NCBI GenBank assembly: GCA_031548515.1
Contig: JAVBRB010000012.1
Coordinates: 1-41,127 of the forward strand
Source of the DNA: UBA940 sp031548515
GTDB taxonomy: Bacteria > Bacteroidota > Bacteroidia > Bacteroidales > Rikenellaceae
Length of the DNA stretch: 41,127 nt
Direction of reading: 5' to 3'
A program made the translations under genes and the position numbers. Below, piece by piece: positions 23,838-32,599 of the stretch. Below the pieces are notes generated by a model, which searched no databases, was not told the origin of the DNA, and saw only the letters and a list, made by a program, of their open reading frames with translations. Every line of letters starts with the position of its first letter. Position 1 is the stretch's first letter.

Positions 23838-24615
23838 ATTGCATTTCGGTCAGCAGTTTCCAGAACCGGCGGGGCATATGCTGCCGCTGGAGTTTGGGAT
23901 TGATGCGTTCATTTATAGCCATCGCATGGAAATAGGTCCTCCAAAGGCTCTGGAACAGTTTTTCGTCTTCGGCCATCAACGTTTCGTCGAGTTGACCGTC
24001 CAGCAAATGGCCGTCGTCTTCCATGGTCACCTCGGTCACCGTTTCGAGGTCGTAATAGAATCCGTAGCGCCGTTTGATGTCGTAGATCAGCCACTTCTGG
24101 TCGCGAAACCTGTCTTTAAAATACGGAATGCTCAGCGGCAGCGCGTTGTAGCGCGGCGAAACAGGTGCGAAATAGGAGTTGTCGCCCCCTTTCTGGAAGC
24201 GTGTGAATTGGATAATCCGCTCGCGCTCCCACGAAACCCGCTGCGCCAGCTGTTTCACGCGGAGGACATCCGGATCGGCAAAATCAGTCTGTACCTGCGC
24301 CTGTCCGGACTCCCGACATGGCGAGTCGAACACACGGCGCATATATCGCAGCAGCATCTCATCGACGCCCGTCTCTTCCGACAGCCAGGCAAACATCAGC
24401 ATATTGCACACCTCCTTCGGAAGTCTTTTTTCAAGGGCCCGCCACACGCGGCCCGATCTCTCGCCGTCGGTAACGACGGTGTATTCCTCCGTCATGAACA
24501 GCGGCCCGGGATCGTTCTCCTCCAGCAGTGCATCGGGAAATGTCCGGCGCGCGTAGGCATCGAAAACAGCCGTCAGCAGGCCGTCGAACGTTTTGTCATA
24601 GCGGAAAACTATCAT
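23836..24615 (-). CDS. DUF4130 / TIGR03915-type putative DNA repair protein
   Basis: A 259-aa protein of the family that always accompanies a particular radical SAM protein. Visible family features: the N-terminal MIVFRYDKTFDGLLTAVFDAY, then VKQLAQRVSWERERIIQFTRFQ, and FKDRFRDQKWLIYDIKRRYG with a C-terminal WRTYFHAMAINERINPKLQ. Its gene overlaps the radical SAM gene by 4 bases (ATGA). The pair is annotated as a probable DNA metabolism or repair module; the reaction is not known. Confidence 0.88.
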   Translation of the reverse strand: MIVFRYDKTFDGLLTAVFDAYARRTFPDALLEENDPGPLFMTEEYTVVTDGERSGRVWRALEKRLPKEVCNMLMFAWLSEETGVDEMLLRYMRRVFDSPCRESGQAQVQTDFADPDVLRVKQLAQRVSWERERIIQFTRFQKGGDNSYFAPVSPRYNALPLSIPYFKDRFRDQKWLIYDIKRRYGFYYDLETVTEVTMEDDGHLLDGQLDETLMAEDEKLFQSLWRTYFHAMAINERINPKLQRQHMPRRFWKLLTEMQ

Positions 24616-25934
24616 TCGGGGAAGATCAGAACGGTTTGGTCGGGGTCCGCTCCCTTGCGCGGGGGCTTTTTCTGAGTCAGCACCTTGCGTATCAGGTCGG
24701 GGTGCATGTCGCCCACCAGATTTTTACCCGAAGAGATGGAGAAGCCCGCATAATCCGCCGTATTCGCCGTGGCCGTTGCCACCCCGACTTCGCCGCACGT
24801 GATGAAATACTGCGCCTTTTTCATCACAACGCCGATTTTCTTGAGCGTCGCCGAGGTGATGCGCCCATGCCGCCGGGCAGCCACGATCAAAGTCGCCGAC
24901 TTCACGCCGATGCCCGGAACGCGCACGATCATTTCGTAGTCGGCACGGTTCATGTCGACCGGGAATTTTTCGGGGTGCCGTAGCGCCCATGCAAGTTTCG
25001 GATCTATTTCAAGATCGAGGTTCGGGTACGAGTCGTCGACTATCTCTCCCGCCCCGAAACCGTAGAAGCGCATCAGCCAGTCGGCCTGGTAGAGGCGGTT
25101 CTCACGAACCAGCGGGGGTTGTTTCAGTGCGGGCAGGCGCGTGTCGTAGGAGTTGACCGGAACGAACGCAGAAAAATAGACGCGCCTCATCCCCTGAACG
25201 TTGTATAGTTTGGTCGAGAGCCGCAGTATTTCGCTGTCGCTCTCGTCCGTCGCGCCCACTATCATCTGGGTGCTCTGGCCCGCCGGAGCGAACTTTGGCG
25301 CGCTGCGGAATTTTTTGCGCTCCTCGGCGCTCTCCAGCACACCCTGGTGGATGTATTTCATAGGCGAGTAGACACTCCGGTGGTCTTTTTCGGGAGCCAG
25401 CATCCTGAGGTTGTCCTCGCGCGGTATCTCGATGTTGACGCTCAGGCGGTCGGCATACATGCCCGCCTCGCGCACAAGCGCCTGACTTGCCCCAGGAATG
25501 CTTTTCATATGGATATAGCCGTTGTAACGGTGCTGCGTGCGGAGGTCCTTCACAACCCGCACCATCCACTCCATCGTGTAGTCGGGATTTTTGATCACGC
25601 CCGACGACAGGAACAATCCCTCAATGTAGTTACGGCGGTAGAATTCCATAGTCAGTTCGACCAGTTCGGCTGGAGTGAGAGTGGCACGGCTGATGTCGTT
25701 GCTGCGGCGGTTGATGCAGTAGGCGCAGTCGTAGATGCAGTGGTTCGTGAGCATGATCTTGAGCAGCGACACGCACCGCCCGTCGGCCGTGAAACTGTGG
25801 CAGATGCCCCATCCGTGGGCATTGCCGACCATGCCGGGCTTACCACTGCGGGAGGTCCCGCTGGAAGCGCACGACACGTCGTATTTGGCCGACTCGGCCA
25901 GCACTTTCAGTTTCTCGATCACCGAATCCTTCAT
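24612..25934 (-). CDS. Radical SAM protein, putative DNA modification/repair (TIGR03916-like)
   Basis: A 440-aa protein. The radical SAM cluster ligands are Cys66, Cys70 and Cys73 in NHCIYDCAYCINRRSND. An N-terminal Cys-containing region (residues 20-55) precedes it, and a helix-hairpin-helix DNA-binding motif lies near residue 345 (VRVPGIGVKSATLIVAARR), followed by a conserved C-terminus (GVVMKKAQYFITCGE). The combination of a radical SAM core with HhH suggests action on DNA lesions, possibly like spore-photoproduct lyase chemistry, but this is unproven. It is co-transcribed with, and overlaps, the DUF4130 partner. Confidence 0.9.
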   Translation of the reverse strand: MKDSVIEKLKVLAESAKYDVSCASSGTSRSGKPGMVGNAHGWGICHSFTADGRCVSLLKIMLTNHCIYDCAYCINRRSNDISRATLTPAELVELTMEFYRRNYIEGLFLSSGVIKNPDYTMEWMVRVVKDLRTQHRYNGYIHMKSIPGASQALVREAGMYADRLSVNIEIPREDNLRMLAPEKDHRSVYSPMKYIHQGVLESAEERKKFRSAPKFAPAGQSTQMIVGATDESDSEILRLSTKLYNVQGMRRVYFSAFVPVNSYDTRLPALKQPPLVRENRLYQADWLMRFYGFGAGEIVDDSYPNLDLEIDPKLAWALRHPEKFPVDMNRADYEMIVRVPGIGVKSATLIVAARRHGRITSATLKKIGVVMKKAQYFITCGEVGVATATANTADYAGFSISSGKNLVGDMHPDLIRKVLTQKKPPRKGADPDQTVLIFPE

Positions 25935-26024
25935 GCCCGCAAGATAAAAAATCCGCGCGTTCGCCGTACTCGTTGCAGCGAAAACTTATCAACAAAAAAG
26001 AGATGGGAAGATGCCAAAATCATT

Positions 26025-26032
26025 ATATTTGC
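26025..26032 (+). promoter_or_regulatory. -7 element (TATATTTG) of the nitroreductase gene
   Basis: An exact TAnnTTTG match 25 bases before ATG 26058. It lies in the 123-base divergent spacer shared with the radical SAM gene, whose own possible -7 is the imperfect TATCTTGC on the minus strand near 25942. Confidence 0.6.
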
Positions 26033-26057
26033 CTTTGCCAATATAACGTGATTAAGC

Positions 26058-26591
26058 ATGGATTTTTCAGAACTCGCAAAGGTCCGCCAAAGCGACCGAA
26101 AGTACTTCGACCGGCCCGTCGAAAAAGAGAAAATTGAACAATGCCTGGAAACGGTGCGTCTGTCGCCGTCGGCCAATAATTCCCAGCCGTGGAAATTCAT
26201 TGTCGTTGACGATCCGGCGCTCAAAGACCAAGTGGCCGATTGTGCCGCTAGCCTCGGAATGAACAAGTTCACCCATCAGGCGCCTGTCATCGTGGCCGTG
26301 GTGCTCGAGAAAAGCGGCGGGATGTCATCGATGGCCTCAGTCATTCAGGACAAGGAGTATGCGCTGCTCGATCTGGGCATAGCCGTCAACCAGTTCTGCC
26401 TGCAGGCGGCCGACATCGGCCTGGGAACCTGCATCATCGGCTGGTTCAACGAAAAGAGGGTGAAAGCACTGTTGGGCGTGGACAAAAAACGGCGCGTGCC
26501 GCTTCTTATTTCATTGGGTTACCCCGACTCCCCCACCCGTCCGAAAACCCGCAAACCCATCGAAAACATCAGCGATTGGAACCGCTGCTGA
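26058..26591 (+). CDS. Nitroreductase family protein
   Basis: A 177-aa FMN-dependent oxidoreductase of the NADPH-flavin/nitroreductase fold. The N-terminal FMN-binding segment RQSDRKYFDRPVEKEKIE and SPSANNSQPWKFIVV are typical, as are DLGIAVNQFCLQAADIGLGT and the C-terminal GYPDSPTRPKTRKPI. The natural substrate (quinone, nitro compound or flavin) cannot be inferred. It is a single-gene unit followed by a hairpin at 26672. Confidence 0.9.
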   Translation: MDFSELAKVRQSDRKYFDRPVEKEKIEQCLETVRLSPSANNSQPWKFIVVDDPALKDQVADCAASLGMNKFTHQAPVIVAVVLEKSGGMSSMASVIQDKEYALLDLGIAVNQFCLQAADIGLGTCIIGWFNEKRVKALLGVDKKRRVPLLISLGYPDSPTRPKTRKPIENISDWNRC

Positions 26592-26671
26592 GAGAACTCT
26601 TTCGAGGACTTCCGCCCCGTCGGCAGGGTCATTGCGAAAAAAACTGCAGGTCACAGCGTTAAAACATCTGC

Positions 26672-26706
26672 AAGCCGGATCTGCTTTGTTGCATGCTCCG
26701 GCTTAT
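26672..26706 (+). terminator. Possible terminator after the nitroreductase gene
   Basis: AAGCCGGA (26672-26679) pairs with TCCGGCTT (26697-26704) across a 17-base loop, followed by ATTTGCTTATT. The T-tract is imperfect, so efficiency is uncertain. Confidence 0.55.
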
Positions 26707-26762
26707 TTGCTTATTATTGCAGTCGTTAAGACCGACTTTGTTTAACCTAAATTTCGTCAACC

Positions 26763-27188
26763 ATGAAAAAATTTACAAATGCAGCCGTTTTTGCAGTTAT
26801 CGTTTCATTCGCATTGATCCTCACAAGCTGTGGCGGCAGCAGTTCGCAAGGTCCGGAAGCAGTAGCCGAAAAATACGTCGCAGCCATGCAGAAACAGGAT
26901 TTCGCCACAATGAAGAAGTATGTTTCCGAACGGGAGATCGCAAACATCACAGAGCAGGAAGAGGAAGCGAAAAACATGCCCGCCGAGAAAAAAGAATTGT
27001 TCAAGGCCATCGAAACCGCCAAGATCGAAGTGCAGCCTGCCGTGATAAACGAAGCCACTCCGAATGTCGCCGACGTGGATATCAAATACACGATGACGTT
27101 CGAAGGAGAGGAGAACGACGGCGTGTGGAAAGCAAAATTGATCAAGGAAGGCAACGACTGGAAAGTAGACAGCATGTCGTGGAAATAA
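26763..27188 (+). CDS. DUF4878-like lipoprotein
   Basis: A 141-aa lipoprotein. The signal peptide ends in the lipobox LTSC (Cys22), followed by a Gly/Ser tether. The mature domain resembles the DUF4878/NTF2-like lipoproteins common in Bacteroidota: PEAVAEKYVAAMQKQDFATM, then KYTMTFEGEENDGVWKAKLI and ending DWKVDSMSWK. Function unknown; probably periplasmic face of the outer or inner membrane. Its stop lies 4 bases before the YiiX-like gene. Confidence 0.8.
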   Translation: MKKFTNAAVFAVIVSFALILTSCGGSSSQGPEAVAEKYVAAMQKQDFATMKKYVSEREIANITEQEEEAKNMPAEKKELFKAIETAKIEVQPAVINEATPNVADVDIKYTMTFEGEENDGVWKAKLIKEGNDWKVDSMSWK

Positions 27189-27192
27189 TACG

Positions 27193-28023
27193 GTGCGCTT
27201 GAATAAAAAAAGCGTATTAATCGCAATTTTAATTATTGCGGCGATCCCGGTTCTTATCGGCATCGTTCTTCGTATCGACCGGGCCAGGGACCGTTCCCGT
27301 CCGCAGATATATGAACTGACCCGGGAAGAATTGGGATCGCTCCGTTCCGGCGACATTGTCCTGCGAATGGGTTACGGCCTGGTCAGTTCCATGCTGGAGA
27401 ACAGTTCAGGCGGCACGGGGGTTTCGCATTGCGGGATTTTGACCGGAGAAAACCCCGGTTTTCGCGTCATTCACTCCATCTCGTCGGATCTGGCCGACGA
27501 GGATGGCGTTCAGGAGTGTACCTTGTCCGAGTTCGTCCGGTGTGCGAAACCGGATTCTTTTGTTGCAGTAAGATGCCTGGTCGCCGACGCCAACCGTATC
27601 GTACACCATGCAGGCAGGTATCTTGAGCAGCGCATCCCTTTCGACATGATATTCGATATCGGAGACTCGTCGAAGATATTCTGCTCGGAACTGATCTACC
27701 TCTCGATACTCAACGCATCTGGCTGCGCTATCTTCGACACGGAGAAGATGGACTATAATTTCACATCATTCTTCGACAGGTCGCTGTTCCAGCCAGTTAT
27801 AGACCACCGCAGCGAAAGGGCGATACGAAATGATGATGCGTTCCATGTTTCGCAATGGCGTCAGACCGTTTTGCCGGGCAGTTGGATTATAAACTCCAGT
27901 CCGCCTCCATCACGGTTCCGGGCTGTGATACTTCCTCCGTGGACGAGTATGGCGTTCTTTACGATGGACAGTCCGAGACCTGAACCGCCGCTGTCGCGCG
28001 TGCGCCCTTCGTCGATACGGTAA
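27193..28023 (+). CDS. YiiX/YebB-like NlpC/P60-type cysteine hydrolase, 3' end antisense to phoR
   Basis: A 276-aa protein with an N-terminal membrane anchor (VLIAILIIAAIPVLIGIVL) and a permuted papain-like domain of the YiiX family: GDIVLRMG (53-60), catalytic His79 in GVSHCGIL, and catalytic Cys164 in FCSELIYL. Family members are thought to hydrolyse amide or thioester bonds in envelope lipids or peptides. GTG 27193 is the start, close behind the lipoprotein gene. The last 54 codons (from about 27861) lie antisense within the phoR coding region and look unlike the domain, being Ser/Pro/Arg-rich; the original stop was probably lost. The functional part likely ends near residue 222. Confidence 0.78.
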   Translation: MRLNKKSVLIAILIIAAIPVLIGIVLRIDRARDRSRPQIYELTREELGSLRSGDIVLRMGYGLVSSMLENSSGGTGVSHCGILTGENPGFRVIHSISSDLADEDGVQECTLSEFVRCAKPDSFVAVRCLVADANRIVHHAGRYLEQRIPFDMIFDIGDSSKIFCSELIYLSILNASGCAIFDTEKMDYNFTSFFDRSLFQPVIDHRSERAIRNDDAFHVSQWRQTVLPGSWIINSSPPPSRFRAVILPPWTSMAFFTMDSPRPEPPLSRVRPSSIR

Positions 28024-29582
28024 AACCTCTCGAAAATACGTGCCAACTGGCTTTCGTCGGCGATGCCGCGACCGGAATCGGCGAACGACAGGCGGATCAC
28101 TCCGTCCTTGCTGCTTATCAGGCTGACGGTTATCTCCGTATCCCTCCCCGCATACTTCACTGCATTATCGGCCAAATTGCGGAAGACCGAATACAGGAGT
28201 CCTTCGTTCCCGTTGACGACGACACCTGCCTGCACTTCGTTGCGGAAAGAGATGCCGGCGGCCGCCGTTTCGCCTTTCATCCCGTCCTCGACTCGGCCCA
28301 GTAATTCCCTGATATCGACCGCCTGGAAACCGGATTTAGCCGGCATTTCCTCGATCTTCGTCAACAGGCTCATATCGCGTATAAGTTCCGATAAGGTAAG
28401 CGTCTGGTTGTATGCTTTCTCTGTGAATTTCCGCTGCTGTTCGGGCGTGAGCGGCGTCTCGAGTATTGTCTCGAGGAAACCACGGATGCTCGTCACCGGC
28501 GTGCGCAATTCATGGGCGATGTTCTCTGTCATTTCACGTTTGAGCCTGCGGGTCTTCTCCTGGCCGGAAATATCGCTGAGGACGATTTCAAAACTATCGT
28601 CCTCGAAACGGTTGAGCCGTACGAGGAATTCGCCGCCATACTCGCGGATGACATATTCGTAGTAATTGTCGCCGAATTCGAAATCAAGGAATTCCCTGAC
28701 AGGACGGAACGCCTCCGCCGAAAGAATATCGCCATAGTCCGGATTTCGGTTTATGGCATTCAGGTATTGCAGGAACAGGCCGTTGTAGAACGCCACCGAC
28801 TCGTCATGGTCGAAAAAACATATCCCCTCTGCCGATATCTGGATATGCTGCAGCAGTTTTTCGCGCTCGAGCGAAAGTTTAACCCCGTTCTCTTCCATTT
28901 TACGGTAACCGACGGCGATCTGCCTGCCTATTTCGCCCAGTTCGTCGTCGGGAAATCCGGGAATGACCACATCAGGCTTTCCCAGCGACACAGCTTTGGA
29001 AAAATCGCGCATCCTGCGTATTGAACGTCCGAAATAGCTGCCAGTGTAGTTTATGAACACAAACCCCACAACAAAAAGCGCCACAACGAAATAGAGGAAC
29101 GCATTGTCCGCTTTGAGAAACGAACGGACTTTGACATCATACGGGAGCGCAACCCGTATGCAACCGTTGCCGGTGTATTTGGCATAATAGAGATATTCCT
29201 CGTTGTTGGAGGCCGAAACGCGGATATCGTTCCCTTTTCCGGTCTTCATCGCACGGGCGACCTCGGGCCTGTCCAAATGGTTTTCCAACCCTGACGGTTC
29301 GGAAAACATATTATCGAAAACTACTTTGCCATCAAGGTCTATAATGGTCACGCGAAGATTTGCAGGAAGCAGGTTGCGTAGCGAGTGCGGACCATACATC
29401 TGCCAGCCGTTGTCAGTCAGATAAGCGCCTGTCACGTCGGCATAGGCATCCAGTCTCTCTTCGAGCGCCTCTGTTTTATAACGTCGCTCGAGCGTCTGTT
29501 CGAAAACAACCGTTCCGGCTGTAAACAGCACGAAAATAATGAGGAAACTGAAAGTCAGTTTCCTTTGATACGATGTCTTCAT
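27861..29582 (-). CDS. phoR: Sensor histidine kinase, PhoR-like
   Basis: A 573-aa membrane kinase. TM1 is at about residues 9-28, a periplasmic sensor loop follows to about 158, TM2 is at 160-180 (AFLYFVVALFVVGFVFINYT), then HAMP-like and PAS regions. The phospho-acceptor is His357 in ENIAHELRTPVTSIRGF. N, G1 and G2 boxes follow (NLADNAVKYAG, FADSGRGI, GGSGLGLSIVKNAI). It overlaps the response regulator gene by one base and closes the pst-pho operon, so it is assigned as PhoR. The large periplasmic domain differs from enterobacterial PhoR, which has little periplasmic mass. Confidence 0.9.
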   Translation of the reverse strand: MKTSYQRKLTFSFLIIFVLFTAGTVVFEQTLERRYKTEALEERLDAYADVTGAYLTDNGWQMYGPHSLRNLLPANLRVTIIDLDGKVVFDNMFSEPSGLENHLDRPEVARAMKTGKGNDIRVSASNNEEYLYYAKYTGNGCIRVALPYDVKVRSFLKADNAFLYFVVALFVVGFVFINYTGSYFGRSIRRMRDFSKAVSLGKPDVVIPGFPDDELGEIGRQIAVGYRKMEENGVKLSLEREKLLQHIQISAEGICFFDHDESVAFYNGLFLQYLNAINRNPDYGDILSAEAFRPVREFLDFEFGDNYYEYVIREYGGEFLVRLNRFEDDSFEIVLSDISGQEKTRRLKREMTENIAHELRTPVTSIRGFLETILETPLTPEQQRKFTEKAYNQTLTLSELIRDMSLLTKIEEMPAKSGFQAVDIRELLGRVEDGMKGETAAAGISFRNEVQAGVVVNGNEGLLYSVFRNLADNAVKYAGRDTEITVSLISSKDGVIRLSFADSGRGIADESQLARIFERFYRIDEGRTRDSGGSGLGLSIVKNAILVHGGSITARNRDGGGLEFIIQLPGKTV

Positions 29583-30253
29583 TATTCTTCACAGAGATTA
29601 AAGCGGTAACCGTACCCCGGACGGCTGGCGATGAGTGATGCGCGGCCGCCGAGTTTCTTGCGCAGACGCGTGATATGTACATCGACTGTCCGTTCGGTTA
29701 TAAAAGGTGTATCTTTCCAGAGGCGGTCTATCATGTCTTCGCGTGAAAATATCCGGGAAGGGTTGCCGGCCAAGATGGTGAATATTTCGAACTCCGTCTT
29801 TGTAAGCGGAATGATCTCGCCGTCCAGCGAAATTTCCTTCGCTGCGTGGTTGATACAGAGACCTTCCACAGCCGGGGATTCGCCGGGCGCCGGGCAGCGT
29901 TTCAGAATGGCTTTTACCCGTGCGGAGACTTCCTTGACGGAGAACGGCTTCGCAATATAGTCATCGCCGCCGACCGAGAATCCGGTGAGCATATCATTCT
30001 CGGTGTCCTTAGCCGTAAGGAAGATTATCGGAACATGATTTCCATCTTTGCGGAGTTTCTCGGCCATCCTGTAGCCCGACATTCCTCCCATCATCACATC
30101 CAGCAATATGAGCGAGTGCCCGGGTGATAAAATTTCAATCCCCTCTTCCGCAGAGTATGCCGCATCGACCTCGTAGCCCTCGTTGGCCAGGTTGAACTGG
30201 AGTATCTCGCAGATGTCGCGTTCGTCGTCGACTATCAGTATCTTCTCTTTCAT
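29582..30253 (-). CDS. phoB: OmpR/PhoB-family response regulator
   Basis: A 223-aa regulator. The receiver domain has acidic residues DDE at 9-11, the phospho-acceptor Asp52 in LLDVMMGG, and downstream TAKD and KPF. The C-terminal winged helix (LTKTEFEIFTILAGNPSRIF, TVDVHITRLRKKLG) binds DNA. I start at ATG 30253 (KEKILIVDDERD); the frame is open upstream but that part overlaps phoU out of frame. Position after phoU and before phoR supports PhoB. It is the expected ligand of the repeats upstream of pstS and the porin gene. Confidence 0.92.
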   Translation of the reverse strand: MKEKILIVDDERDICEILQFNLANEGYEVDAAYSAEEGIEILSPGHSLILLDVMMGGMSGYRMAEKLRKDGNHVPIIFLTAKDTENDMLTGFSVGGDDYIAKPFSVKEVSARVKAILKRCPAPGESPAVEGLCINHAAKEISLDGEIIPLTKTEFEIFTILAGNPSRIFSREDMIDRLWKDTPFITERTVDVHITRLRKKLGGRASLIASRPGYGYRFNLCEE

Positions 30254-30282
30254 GGCGGGATATCTTTCCTGCAAAGATAGTA

Positions 30283-30948
30283 TTATTTGCTCCTGTTGTG
30301 TTTCAGTATCTTCGCGTCGATGTAGAAGACTATCTCTTCGACGATATTGCTGCAATGGTCGCCAACCCGCTCGATCTTGCGGACTACGAGCAGGGTCTCC
30401 AGTACACACAGCGCCTGCCCGGGGTTGCGGGCCGCATGTCCGGCGAGTTTCTGTATGGCTTCGCGGTATAGCACGTCGACCTGTTCGTCCTTCTGCATGA
30501 TCTTGCCGGAGAGTCTGGTATTCTCTGACTCCAGCGCCACGAAACTGTCCGACAGCATCGATATCACCGTGTCGAACATCCGGTCTATCCCAAGTTCTTC
30601 TTTCAGTTCTTTTGCGACATCTTCGCATCCGTCGATAATGACGTGGCGCGCTATACCTTCCGCAAAATCACCGATGCGTTCGAGTGTGGCTGCGATCTTT
30701 ATCATCGACAGTGCGAGGCGCAGGTCCACCGCAACCGGACTGAACAGAGCGATGTAGTTTTCGCAGTCGCTCTCGATCTTCAGTTCGAACGTGTCGACGC
30801 GCTTTTCGCGGCTTATCACTTCACGGGCCAGTCCGGCGTCGTTTTCCATGTATGCCTGCCTGGCTTTTTCGAGCTGCGACAGCACCAACTGCCACATCCG
30901 GCTGACCTCGCCGCGCAGGGCCAGCAGTTCTTTCTCTGTATGCTTCAT
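30283..30948 (-). CDS. phoU: Phosphate signalling protein PhoU
   Basis: A 221-aa all-helical protein with two PhoU three-helix repeats. Metal-cluster-type motifs are seen in each half: ATLERIGDFAEGIARHV and VVRKIERVGDHCSNIVEEIV (E/DxxxD pattern). It links the Pst transporter to PhoR and represses the response when phosphate is plentiful. ATG 30948 is preferred over the TTG at 30960, which directly abuts the pstB stop. Confidence 0.93.
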   Translation of the reverse strand: MKHTEKELLALRGEVSRMWQLVLSQLEKARQAYMENDAGLAREVISREKRVDTFELKIESDCENYIALFSPVAVDLRLALSMIKIAATLERIGDFAEGIARHVIIDGCEDVAKELKEELGIDRMFDTVISMLSDSFVALESENTRLSGKIMQKDEQVDVLYREAIQKLAGHAARNPGQALCVLETLLVVRKIERVGDHCSNIVEEIVFYIDAKILKHNRSK

Positions 30949-30960
30949 ATCTATCGTCAA

Positions 30961-31707
30961 TTAGCCGAACCTTCCTGTTATATAATTCTGAGTTTGTTTC
31001 TTTTCCGGATTGAGGAACATTTTCTTCGTATCGCTGTATTCCACAAGTTCGCCCAACATGAAGAATCCCGTTTTGTCGCTCACACGGGCGGCCTGCTGCA
31101 TGTTATGGGTAACTATCACTATCGTGTAGCGTTCCTTAAGTTCATGTATCAAATCCTCGATTTTCGAGGTAGAGATCGGGTCCAGCGCCGAAGCAGGTTC
31201 GTCCATCAACAGTATCGACGGTTCGACGGCAAGCGCACGGGCAATGCAGAGCCTCTGCTGCTGTCCGCCCGAAAGTTCGTAGGCCGATTTCCTGAGTTTG
31301 TCCTTCACTTCGTCCCACAGGGCGGCCCTTTCCAGCGATTCTTCGACCCGACGTCGGATAAACACCTTGTCCCTGACGCCGTTGACGCGCAATCCGTAGG
31401 CCACGTTGTCGAATATCGACTTGGGAAATGGATTAGGCTTCTGGAACACCATTCCGACGTTTTTGCGCAGTTCATCCACTTGCACCGGTTTCGCATAAAT
31501 ATCCCGGCCGTCTATGAGACATTCGCCTGTCAGGCGCGTTCCCGGGATCAGATCGTTCATACGATTGAAAAGGCGCAGGTAAGTCGACTTGCCGCATCCC
31601 GACGGACCGATAAGCGCCGTTACGGTATTTGGCCCGATCTTCATGCTGATGTCTTTAAGCGCATGGAAATCGCCGTAATAAAAGTCTATATTCTTTGTCT
31701 CTATCAC
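30961..31707 (-). CDS. pstB: Phosphate ABC transporter ATP-binding protein PstB
   Basis: A 248-aa ABC ATPase. Walker A is GPSGCGKST at residues 34-42, the signature is ELSGGQQQRLCIARAL, and Walker B is ILLMDEPASALDP. VFQKPNPFPKSIFDNVAYG is specific to PstB. It starts with GTG at 31707. It energises phosphate import through PstC-PstA in the inner membrane. Confidence 0.96.
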   Translation of the reverse strand: MIETKNIDFYYGDFHALKDISMKIGPNTVTALIGPSGCGKSTYLRLFNRMNDLIPGTRLTGECLIDGRDIYAKPVQVDELRKNVGMVFQKPNPFPKSIFDNVAYGLRVNGVRDKVFIRRRVEESLERAALWDEVKDKLRKSAYELSGGQQQRLCIARALAVEPSILLMDEPASALDPISTSKIEDLIHELKERYTIVIVTHNMQQAARVSDKTGFFMLGELVEYSDTKKMFLNPEKKQTQNYITGRFG

Positions 31708-31741
31708 CTTGTGTAAAATTACTGATTACGAAATATCATTG

Positions 31742-32596
31742 TCAATTAATCTTAGTTCTTTTGCCGAATCGTCGGCGCAGAAACCCTGCCAGCAGGTTCA
31801 TTATTAACACTATGACTATAAGTACCAGAGCTGTTCCATAAGCTATGGGACGTGTCGCTTCGAGGTCCGTGCCGCTCGTGGCGATCACGTAAAGGTGGTA
31901 AGGCAACGCCATCACCTGGTCGTAGATACTGCCTGGCAACTTGGGTAGGAAATACGCTGCCACCGTAAAGAGTATCGGAGCGGTTTCGCCCGACACACGT
32001 CCAACGGAGAGTATCAGCCCGGTGGTTATATTGGGGAAAGCCGTCGGAAGCACCACACTGCATATGGTTTGCAGTTTTGTCGCTCCCAGAGCGAGGCTTC
32101 CGGTGCGGTATGAGTCAGGCACGGCTTTCAGAGCCTCTTCCGTTGTGCGTATAATGAGCGGAAGTACCAGCAGTCCGAGCGTGAACGATCCCGCGATGAT
32201 GGAATCGCCCCACCCCAGCGAGTTGACGAACAGCGCCATGCCGAACAGTCCGAAAATGATCGACGGAATACTGCCCAGATTATTGGTCATCACGCGGATG
32301 AACTTCACTATGCGGCCGTTCCCGGCGTATTCGGTAGTGTAGACGGCTGACATCACGCCCAACGGGAAAGCAACCACCATACTGCCTATTATCAGGCAGA
32401 AAGTCCCGACTATGGCCGGAAATATACCTCCGCCGGTCATGCCGTCGGCAGGTGCCATGGTGAGAAATTCCCAACTTACAGCGCCAGCGCCGTTCCACAC
32501 GATGAAACCAAGTATCCAGAACAGGATCGCGACCACCAGAAGCCCCAGCACGCGGAAAGTCCAGAACGCAATGGATTGATTCGTTTTCTTTCCCAT
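31742..32596 (-). CDS. pstA: Phosphate ABC transporter permease PstA
   Basis: A 284-aa inner-membrane permease with six predicted membrane segments; TM1 is near residues 10-30 (FWTFRVLGLLVVAILFWILG). The EAA-type coupling loop to PstB is ATKLQTICSVVLPTAFPNI. Its stop lies 34 bases before pstB and its ATG is 3 bases after the pstC stop. Length fits the family. Confidence 0.94.
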   Translation of the reverse strand: MGKKTNQSIAFWTFRVLGLLVVAILFWILGFIVWNGAGAVSWEFLTMAPADGMTGGGIFPAIVGTFCLIIGSMVVAFPLGVMSAVYTTEYAGNGRIVKFIRVMTNNLGSIPSIIFGLFGMALFVNSLGWGDSIIAGSFTLGLLVLPLIIRTTEEALKAVPDSYRTGSLALGATKLQTICSVVLPTAFPNITTGLILSVGRVSGETAPILFTVAAYFLPKLPGSIYDQVMALPYHLYVIATSGTDLEATRPIAYGTALVLIVIVLIMNLLAGFLRRRFGKRTKIN

Positions 32597-32599
32597 GAC

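Noticed and set aside
30254..30628. N-terminal extension of the response regulator
   Set aside because: It is out-of-frame phoU sequence, Arg-rich; the receiver domain begins at ATG 30253.
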